In this document: piece by piece, positions 56,208 through 64,000 of the stretch
How the letters are laid out: each line of letters begins with the position of its first letter
Numbering within the stretch: the first letter of the stretch is position 1
Assembly: GCF_012489685.1 (NCBI RefSeq)
Contig: NC_080044.1
Span: forward strand, 63,040,732-63,104,731
DNA length: 64,000 bases
Direction: 5' to 3'
From: Lotus japonicus
Lineage: Eukaryota > Streptophyta > Magnoliopsida > Fabales > Fabaceae
Notes under the pieces: model-generated
What the model was told of the DNA's origin: nothing
Database searches by the model: none
What the model saw: only the letters and a program-made list of their open reading frames with translations
Translations under genes and position numbers: made by a program

Positions 56208-56401
56208 TGCTGCCGGAGCATAGTCATAGCCACCATCATCGTCATGTCGCCGTCAGCTTCCATAGATGCTAATGAGACAAACCCATAATCTCCATCCCCA
56301 TTGTAAGTTGCAGAAGGAGAACCGTTCCAATTGAAGCTATGATCCCCATTCCCGTGCTTCTTGTCGCAACATGGAGCAATGGCCTTGGAAATGAATGACA
56401 T
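56208..56401 (-). pseudogene. DYAPAA gene, array copy 3 (frameshifted)
   Basis: Starts MSFISKAIAPCCDKKHGNGD and keeps frame to SMEADGD. There a single base is missing in the Asp-codon run (GACATGACGATGAT where copies 1 and 2 have GACGATGACGAC). Translation then continues as MTMMVAMTMLRQHKV to 56198. The original tail, GGYDYAPAA and its stop, is still intact in the neighbouring frame (to 56208). The upstream TATA (56533-56542) is conserved. It is either a recent pseudogene or a variant with a basic tail; the first is more likely. Confidence 0.75.
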
Positions 56402-58840
56402 TTTGTTAGACCAGGAAGTGTAGAGCAACAACAAGAGCAAAGTGTAGTATATATTCTGGGAATTAAGAAAGGACAGGTATAAGAAGCTAGGTAGTGGTGT
56501 AGGTTGAGTTTGAAGTGGAAGAGAGTCAATGCTTTATATAAGTGGAAGGGCAAGTGAGGATTGAGGAACTTTGTTTAGGCACAAGCAAGACACAAGGGAA
56601 GTGTGGATTGATGCTTGGGGGTGTGAGTATAACCTGATTCCCAGGTGTGTGATGCTTCATTGTGTAGCCACATAGGAAATCCAGTTGATACAAGTCAGCA
56701 AACAGGACCAAAAGAAAGTAACATTAATTATGACAACATGCACATATGCTATTTGTGTTGTCGGAGGGTAACATTAACATAGAGAACCCTTGAGTGCATG
56801 GTAGGGTCAGTTTAAATGCAAGATTAAGGGCAGCAGGTTGTGATTTAGTACGAGTTATTGGCTTTTAGCCTTGTGCCCGTATCAATTAATTAATTTACAT
56901 GGAATCTTTATGGTTCTGTAGAGCTTCTATTTGAGCGTTGGTTATTTCCCCTAAAACATTGTGCTTAACTGCGAGGTGTGGTATGTGGTATGCTTGTTAT
57001 TCACCTAATTCCTTAATTATGAGGTTGTGAGTTAATCATTTAGTAGGAGCATTTGAAACAAAGAGGCGATTAATTAAATACGGTTGTCGGTGGTAAATAC
57101 ATAGATAAAAAAATAGCACTATATGCAGCTAGAATTAATCAATAACTTACTGGTTCTTTAAAAGCTTTCAACCAAAAGTGAGCTATTCGAAAACCACATG
57201 TAATAATATATAGATGAATGTCAATTGAGATAACAATTTTAGTGAAAAAAATGACATTCCTCTCATTTCCTTCGAGAAATAGTATTTTAAGGCATATGTT
57301 TATACTAAATTTAAAATATGCTTAATTGCACATTTGGTATCTCACTTATATTTTTTTTTTATGATTTTGGTCTTCAATAAAATTCAATTGCATTTTGCAT
57401 CTCTAACAACGAAAGCTTATATTTGCTCATCACGATGTAGTGTTCATCCACGGCCTTGCTCTTTCCATTCGCCATTACCGCACTCAGGCTTGCTGCGACG
57501 CCGTGTTCATATCCACCGCCGCGTTTGCCTTGTTCGTTCTTCGCAAAGCTCTCTGACTCTTCGTGAAAACGGTGGTGTAGGAATTTGCTCTGACTCGTCG
57601 TTCTCGATCTCTTTGTTTTGACGAGCTTTGTATCAATTTTTTGCAAACTTAATTTTAATTTTAATTTTTGGGAGATGAAGCAACAATTGTGACATGTTAA
57701 CCACGTTAAAAGTGGTGTCATTAAATTTTAAGAGAACAATCATCCAATGTTAGGACATGACTGTTGTATAAAATACACATTTTATTGCAACACTTCAAAT
57801 TGGTTAGATAATTACACTTCAAGCAACAATTTTCACATGTTGCCAGAACCATAAAATGTTGTAGTGAGAAATGGTGACATGATATTTTAATTAAATAATA
57901 TTTTCTTGTTACAATTTTGCGTCGCTCTCACTTCACCACCACTCTCCTCCTCCTCCCCTCAACGACCACTCCTGCACCCATTCACCATATCTCCATTCCT
58001 TTCTCAACACTTTTCAGAAGAAAAAAAAATCCAAAATTTACTAGTTATCAATTTCATTATTTTTCTCTTCCCTCTTTAATTTCATCATCTTCTTGTTCCT
58101 CATCCATCTTCCCTCTTCAACTTATCTTCTCCATAAAACTCCATTAAAATCAATTTCCCAAATTAAAAATCTCAAATCCAAGGTCTAGAAAAAAAACCAA
58201 AAATCGTCCAAATCATTGAAACACTTAGGAGTTAGGACGCTCAAATCTACATAATACGACAATAACTACCATGAGTTATACAAGCAAATAGACTCTCCTT
58301 CCTCTTTTACTCATTCAATGCAACTTAATCTTTGTTTTCGTTCTTAAACCTGCATCTCAAGTTTTGTAATTTCTCTTTTAAGTTATCTACTTAATTAGCT
58401 TATTTCTCGCTTGAATAAAATAGTATTAATGTTCAAGTTTTCGCATAATCTAATAATTAACGTTTTATATCAGTGCTCACCGGATTTTGGCTTACTTGAG
58501 AAGGGTGTCTCAAGATTTGATTATTATTCAATAAAATCTTACTTTGGAAAGAAAAAAAATTATCAGTACTCACCTGAGTATTATTCGTTCACCGGATAAC
58601 TAATTTGTTCTTAATTCATTACGAAGGTTTAATTCAAGCAGTTGAGTTTGTCGTGAACACCACAAGACAAAAATGACCATGTGAGGGTCTAAATCCAATT
58701 TTAACACTACAAAAATAGCTTGCTTTAAGCCTTTGAAAACGCATCAGAAATTTGAATTTATAAACCATTATTGAACTAAAGAGCCCAAGAAGACTTAGAT
58801 TAATCTTCTATTAGATACATTTATTTATTTCACACATAAT
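56402..58840. repeat. Tandem-array unit 3, right part
   Basis: Promoter and upstream DNA of copy 3 (to about 57300), then unit-specific DNA. 57420-57630 is an unusually GC-rich patch with two overlapping frames (57334-57621 plus, 57374-57721 minus) and no known domain. 58225-58840 matches the ends of units 1 and 2 (for example CATAATACGACAATAACTACCATGAG and GTTTAATTCAAGCAGTTGAG). Confidence 0.55.
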
Positions 58841-59383
58841 GAGCGGTGTTCAAGTGAAAGACTTTTTCTCATTTGTTTTTCCATTTGTACTATGATGTTG
58901 AAGGTTTGCTCTCATGTTTTGCATTGGTTAGGATAGCATCACTTACCTTGGGAGAGGATTTCACTCAATTTTAGAGGACTTTATTCATGTTCATATGAAA
59001 AATGAAAGGTGTTGATGGTGATTTGTCAAAAATGAAGGGTTTTGATAGTAATTTATCAAAAACACCTACGCTGCTTATTATCTCATTTTAACTATCTTTC
59101 CCTTTCTATCTCTAATTTATATTTATATCACATCACTATTACATCACACATTTCTCTCTTTTTCCCTTCTTATATCTGTAGAAGTGTGTTTTATTATGTG
59201 TACACAAAACTTTATCACTAAATAAAAACTGATATCGTTAAACGTACACAAAGACAACAAGTATATAATTTGAGTTAACTACACTATATATATATATATA
59301 TATATGCTTGGTTCAACAACCGTACGTAGTTCTCATATTATCAGAGAAATGACCCACACTAGAGCTAATAGGATTATATAGTT
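58841..59383. other. Spacer and left edge of unit 4
   Basis: AT-rich, with a short (TA)n at about 59284-59306. From about 59310 it matches unit 2 (AACCGTACGTAGTTCTCATA, then AGAGAAATGA). No gene. Confidence 0.5.
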
Positions 59384-59568
59384 TTTTTTATAAGCAATGT
59401 AATATATTGAAATGAAGTATAAAGGGATACTTCAACCCAATATAAGAGAATGAAAAAAAAAAGTATAGGATAAAACAAAAACAAAAAAATACAGCTCCAT
59501 CTTCCTACTGAGAAAGAAACAAAACCCCATGGAGGCAAGACTCTATAAAAAATGCCTCATTAAAACTA
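59384..59568 (-). mobile_element. 185-bp retroinsertion (SINE or LINE 3' end)
   Basis: A perfect 18-bp duplication TAATAGGATTATATAGTT flanks it (59366-59383, 59569-59586). The plus-strand left edge is T-rich (poly(A) end on the minus strand). The body resembles 19777-19960 (ACTTCAACCCAATA, GCCTCATTAAAAC). It is either a SINE or a strongly 5'-truncated LINE of that family. Confidence 0.85.
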
Positions 59569-59875
59569 TAATAGGATTATATAGTTAATTTCCAATGCGT
59601 TCAAGCACACTATATATAGTACTACTGATATTAGGAACCATTTCAAAAAAAGATATTAGGAAACAACCAACATCACCAACCTAGGGTTTTAAACAAACAA
59701 CAAGCTGCTATATATGCTAGCACCCCTTGTGCATACAAATACTCATTTGGCCTATCAGATAAAAACAAAAACAAAAAACCTAAGCTAGCTAGGACTAGAG
59801 TTATATATGATATATTGGCACTAAAAGTGGTCATTGCATGCATTATCACCAACATTAATCTATCTTATCTTCTAA

Positions 59876-60037
59876 TTAAGCTGCGGGAGCATAATCATAG
59901 CCACCGTCGTCATCATCGTCGCCATCATCACCATCTCCTTCAAACCTGCGAGTTACGTGTTGGTAAACACACAATTCTTGATCATAATAAGCAACACCTT
60001 CGTTGTGCAATAAATTTGTCTGAATGTGCAGCCCCAT
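59876..60037 (-). CDS. Divergent DYAPAA protein, array copy 4
   Basis: A 53-aa uninterrupted frame, MGLHIQTNLLHNEGVAYYDQ at the start and DGDDGDDDDDGGYDYAPAA at the end. The last ~20 residues match copies 1 and 2. The preceding YDQELCVYQHVTRRFEGDG aligns loosely with GDGDYAFVHVASMEADG. The KVIAPC N terminus of the other copies is gone. A TATA-type sequence (TATTTATA, 60180-60173) lies about 135 bp upstream, and a G-box CACGTG at 60296-60301. Same strand as the other copies. Function unknown. The open frame with conserved tail favours a real, fast-diverging gene over a relic. An alternative spliced form using the AG within ACTCGCAG near 59945 cannot be excluded. Confidence 0.6.
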   Translation of the reverse strand: MGLHIQTNLLHNEGVAYYDQELCVYQHVTRRFEGDGDDGDDDDDGGYDYAPAA

Positions 60038-60172
60038 TTCTTACTTTTCCTAGTGAAAAAAGTATAAGTAAAATGAAGGTTTAAGTAGTAATAAGGATGC
60101 AAATTAATTTGCCAAAAATATGAGCTCAGCTTGTTTAATTGAGGAATGAAATTAAAGGGCAGAGTCTGAGGT

Positions 60173-60180
60173 TATAAATA
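60173..60180 (-). promoter_or_regulatory. TATA box of copy 4
   Basis: TATTTATA on the minus strand, at a distance from the start codon similar to that in copies 1-3. Confidence 0.45.
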
Positions 60181-60295
60181 GGAGCTAGCTAGTGATAGAA
60201 ATCTTCTAGGTTCTAGTGGTTAAGGTTATTTGCTTTTGGATGTAGGAGATAGAAACGTGCAGAAATGTGCCCTAACGTCTAATGAGTGCATCAGA

Positions 60296-60301
60296 CACGT
60301 G
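60296..60301. promoter_or_regulatory. G-box upstream of copy 4
   Basis: A perfect CACGTG within AGACACGTGGGAATAAATCC, the counterpart of the block upstream of copies 1-3. Confidence 0.4.
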
Positions 60302-60439
60302 GGAATAAATCCTATGTGGATGTCTTCGTGGCAGATTATATATGGAAGGCACTACTTAGCTAAATCTCAAAAGGTTACCATATCGAATCTAAGTGAACAT
60401 GTAATATATTTGTTTGGAAATGGGAGCTAGTGGGAGAAG

Positions 60440-61123
60440 AAGCATGGAGTCATTTGAGTGTGTAAGAGAGTGTGGAAGATCTAAGCTCTTAACGTGCTTT
60501 AATATGTTTGAAATTAAAATAAATTAATAAATTAATATCTCTAGCTAAATATAGTTTATTTTTTCTTCGAAAGCGAGAACTTATTTCAATAATAGATAAT
60601 AACATGAGAAACAATCATTCTAGCTCTCTAGATCAAATAATATAGCTTATCCAAAAAAAAATATAATTTATATTTTTTATTTGAAATAAGTTAAGAAAAT
60701 TTGATATGTGAATAAAGAGTATAATCATTTAACTTTGTGCATTGAGGATTCACCATTTCACTCCTTACGCAAGTGGTTATAAGTTTAAATTGCATCTTTT
60801 GTGAATGAAAAAGTTTATTGATCAGTCCATTATCGTTTAGTACGTTGGCCATGAAGTGAGAGACTAGTCTCACAACTACCAGTTGTGAGGATACATGGTA
60901 AAAAAATATAATTATTAAGAATTGTTTTCTTTGGAAAACAAGTATTATTTAGAATGAGAATTCAAATTTAAAAAAAAAACGTGATAAGAACTAGATATTG
61001 AATATGAACAATAAAATGGAAATTGGAAATTGAGTTAAAAATGAGGATTATAATAGTAAAATTTAGAAGGATTATAAATTGGATTGAAAACTGAAAAGAT
61101 GGGTGAAACAATAAATAGTCACG
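60440..61123. other. AT-rich intergenic DNA
   Basis: No gene recognised. GCTTATCC followed by A's at about 60647-60662 looks like a retroelement tail between AATATA repeats (weak). Confidence 0.4.
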
Positions 61124-61382
61124 ACACTTGTCAACACTCATGTTTATGGAGGTTAACTATAAATAGAAATATAGAGTGTTTTTCACTTGAGTTTAATGGA
61201 TATGCATTGACAGTGTAAAATAGTTTTACACAAATATTCAATTGAATTCCGCTAAATCAGAAAATATCTTATTCTTTTAATTAAAATTAAAGTCAAATGT
61301 AATTATCTCTCCTATGTGACATGCTTTGATTGGATGACTGTGTAAAACTATTTTACATTGTCAGTGCATATCCATTAAACTC
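61124..61382. repeat. 259-bp segment shared with 55887-56145
   Basis: 65 bp of flank plus the MITE at 61189-61382; see the partner entry. Only here is the MITE bounded by a target duplication. Confidence 0.88.
61189..61382. mobile_element. MITE, copy 2 (MULE-type duplication)
   Basis: Same 194-bp element as 55952-56145. TTTTCACTT flanks it on both sides (61180-61188 and 61383-61391), a 9-bp duplication typical of Mutator-like elements. This is therefore the original insertion site of the two. Confidence 0.85.
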
Positions 61383-61391
61383 TTTTCACTT

Positions 61392-62212
61392 TGTAGAGGT
61401 AAGAAAATGCCACAAAATAGGCGTAATTACAATTTACTAGTGGTTCATGAGGGTTTGAATTAAAAAGAGTTTAACACAATGACATAAATGAGTTGAGTCA
61501 AGTTTTTTTTTTTTTTGAAATAGAGTTGAGTCAAGTTAAGCACTTGTTTATAATTGGCTTATGAAAAAAGTAAACCTAACTCATTCATTCAAAATAGTTA
61601 TACTCTTCAAAGCTTTTGAGTCTGACTTGTTTAATTGTATGAAGTTTAAGCTTGATTAATTAATTTGTTTAGAAATATAAATTTTGAAGCTGTATATAAC
61701 CAATATCTAGACGGATGCCTACATAAGATAGTCTCAAAGTTGATAGCCTCAATAATGAAGGGGAGGTTATGAATTTAATATTTATCTAATATAATCAATT
61801 TGCCTTTATTTTAAAAAGGAAATTAAATATTATTAGATGGTGTCATTGTTATTATTAATTAAAGAGATAATACATTTTTGTGGGACGAGAGATTTGTCTC
61901 ATGGTTGTTGGCTGTGGAAATACCTTGGTTAAGACAAAAAAATAAAAATATTACATTTAGCTAGAAAATCCAGGAATCGATATTTTTTGTTCTAAAAGAA
62001 TGGAGGTGCAAATGTGCCAAACTCTCAAGGACTACCCATCGAAACCCAATTTCTTAACACAAAAAACGGGCTTTTAACACTACGGACTTTTTTTGACAAA
62101 AACAAAAGCACCACAGACTTTGGGCTTCAATAGTGCAAAAGTAAAGTGAAGATTATAAAAGGTAAGGTGTTCGACCAAAAACCAAAAATAAAAGGTATCG
62201 TGCTTTGCGTTA
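61392..62212. other. AT-rich intergenic DNA with a tail-only retroinsertion
   Basis: No gene. GAGTTGAGTCAAGTT is repeated at 61490-61504 and 61523-61537 around TTTTTTTTTTTTGAAATA (see findings). Confidence 0.5.
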
Positions 62213-62602
62213 GGGCATCTCTAATGGTAGAAACTTATTTTGGGACTTAACTCAATTTTTGTGGGCCCAAATTGCCACATAGAATTTAAGACACTCATAA
62301 GTTCTTCATGCACATTTCACTCTTGTGGTTGAGATCTTATTTTACTTTTGTCTAGACCCACAATACCCAATATATTTATATTATTTATTTCTCTCCCTAA
62401 TTTTCACTTTGGTTATGGTATTGAAGGTGAGAAAAAAAAATTATTTTATTTAAGATTTCACATTTGAGAGTATCTGAGCTAAGGCACGGATCTTAGCTTT
62501 TGCTAATATCTCATGCAATGTAGGATAGCTCCAATTGTGAGATCTAATAAGATCCGGATCTTATTTTAAAGTCTCAAAATAAGGACTTCATTGGAGATGC
62601 TC
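62213..62602. mobile_element. Tourist/PIF-Harbinger-like MITE
   Basis: The left end is GGGCATCTCTAATGG. The right end on the other strand is GAGCATCTCCAATGA. TTA flanks both sides (62210-62212, 62603-62605). It is 390 bp and non-coding. It shares its end consensus with the element at 33595-34303. Confidence 0.78.
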
Positions 62603-64000
62603 TTAGAGCCTAGATTAGACTACACCATGTTTTAACATTATGACATATTTCTGACTAGTAATGATTCATAAACCACCAAATAGTATAGATACTTTGGACA
62701 CTTTTTTTCTTTTAATCACATCACATCATATATCATACTAGATCATCACTTCTTTTCTTCATCTCTCTAATGATCTACACCTTTTAGGTGTAATGATCTT
62801 AATTTATTCATTTGCACCTTAACCTAAGAGAGAAGTAAAATGTAAAAGAGCCCTGAAAGTAAATAAAATATTATTTTAATCTCTAATAGAAAACATTAGT
62901 GTTTTTTTTTTATATTAGAAAGATACACTACAATCTGTCAGGGTTGATCTCTGGAGCTCATATTCAACTCACATGTCTACTGTTCTTACCACTTAAACTA
63001 CTATTTAACATTTAGAAACGAAAATACTAGTTCTTGAGTAACTTTAAATAATTAAGGTGAAAAAAGCAAACTTTAATTAATATTTACGACCTAACATGGT
63101 TGGGTGAACAAATGCTTCCTCATCAAATGTCATTGTCACATGCACATACTAAGTCAGAATCATTGAGGGCCTTTTCCACTGTTTATCACGTGGATCAGAT
63201 ACTTTAATGAGCTGTCTTTGTTAGTTTTTAATTACTTAATGAGCTGTTTGTATAAATAATGCTAAATTCGCAATTAAATTTCGTAGTGTTATATGCTAAG
63301 ATATAAACAGTGGAGCATAAAAACTGGTAGGACACATGCAAATGATATTTTTCCCTTGTTGGTTGAAAAATTGCATAGTTTTCATTAAAATGATTATTAA
63401 AATGTTTAGATAATTCTATGGAATAGTTTTGGAAAAGCAATTTAAGTCCAGGCATGGAGAAGTTACTGCACCAGAACATAGCAGAGCAGTCTGTGACGCA
63501 ATGGTCAAAAGTAACGCAATTGTGCTGCTATATATCAACGCACACTATAATTCAAATAACCATTATATTGGTCCAATAGAATGATGGAATGGAACTGAAA
63601 AAAAAATGAATTATAATTTTCGAATCTTATTTTTTAAAAATTATAATTTTATTATATCTAATAAGATGAAAAAATTAATTAAAATAAACACAAAATTATT
63701 ATTTTTTATTGTGTATTACTCAAAAAAAGTACTTTTTGAATATAACTAAAATTAAAATACTTTTAATGTACACAAATAATTAAATAATTTTATAAAATTA
63801 TTAAAGCCAGATATAATTTATATTATTCATTTGAAATAAAATATAAACGTATAAAATTATTCATCTATTGTTAATTTGAATTAAAAAAATTATTGAAATA
63901 TATATCTTTAATGATAATTTCAATAATTTTTTAGATAAGTTTTGAAATGTCAAACTCAAGTTTATGAATGAACATAATTATATTATTATGTTTTATATTA
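62603..64000. other. AT-rich intergenic DNA
   Basis: No gene, RNA or defined element is seen. The frame at 63228-63479 (minus) has no recognisable content. The last 400 bases are extremely AT-rich. Confidence 0.5.

Noticed and set aside
60640..60670. GCTTATCC-A9 tail between AATATA repeats
   Set aside because: The flanking repeat is only 6 bases in AT-rich DNA; chance cannot be excluded.
62090..62135. Possible further tail-only retroinsertion between CACTACGGACTTT and CACCACAGACTTT
   Set aside because: The direct repeats have two mismatches and the insert is not a clean A-tail; below the standard of the other cases.

Overview
This is a plant nuclear window, most likely from a papilionoid legume. 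That is an inference from the gene sequences (a NIGT1/HHO-type GARP factor, a GFT1-type GDP-fucose transporter), the intron structures, the high AT content and the style of the MITEs and retroelements; nothing in the window fixes the species. There is no bacterial or organellar content.

Three conventional host genes are complete. At 8823-11683 (+) is a four-exon NIGT1/HRS1/HHO-type transcription factor (442 aa). At 13091-17942 (-) is a nine-exon gene for a 365-aa protein with an N-terminal RRM, an Arg/Asp-rich middle and a C-terminal coiled coil; its fifth intron carries a 1.2-kb hAT-like insertion. At 30594-31652 (-) is an intronless 352-aa GDP-fucose transporter of the GFT1/GONST4 type.

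The right half (about 33-60.5 kb) is a decayed tandem array of about four units. Each carries a tiny minus-strand gene for an acidic protein ending in DYAPAA: 36961-37161 (66 aa), 49505-49705 (66 aa), 56208-56401 (frameshifted) and 59876-60037 (a divergent 53-aa member, easily missed). The units share promoter blocks and flanks, so insertions can be dated against the empty sites in sister units. Unit 1 holds a Ty1/copia element (38257-47222, target-site duplication GTATG), whose 5' LTR is split by a CACTA transposon (43526-47203, duplication TGT). That CACTA has picked up correctly phased exons of an AMP deaminase and one exon of an ESF2/ABT1-like gene. Unit 2 holds a 5'-truncated L1-type LINE (50899-53269), unit 3 a MITE with copied flank, and unit 4 a 185-bp retroinsertion.

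The middle (18589-28290) is a 9.7-kb hAT-ended insertion with an 8-bp duplication CATGCGAT. Nested in it are a Stowaway-like MITE, a Helitron terminus, LINE debris, a non-coding LARD-type LTR element (21195-26141, tRNA-Asp primer site) that itself contains a 632-bp hAT, and two host-gene fragments (an Alba-family pseudogene and a short possible DUF936-like piece). The left end (1-8.8 kb) and far right end (60.5-64 kb) are AT-rich intergenic DNA with LINE, SINE and MITE insertions.

The most unusual signals are the AMP-deaminase/ESF2 capture in the CACTA element, the tandem DYAPAA gene family, and a recurring class of tail-only retroinsertions: 12-18 nt of poly(A)-ended sequence flanked by perfect 11-17-bp direct repeats.
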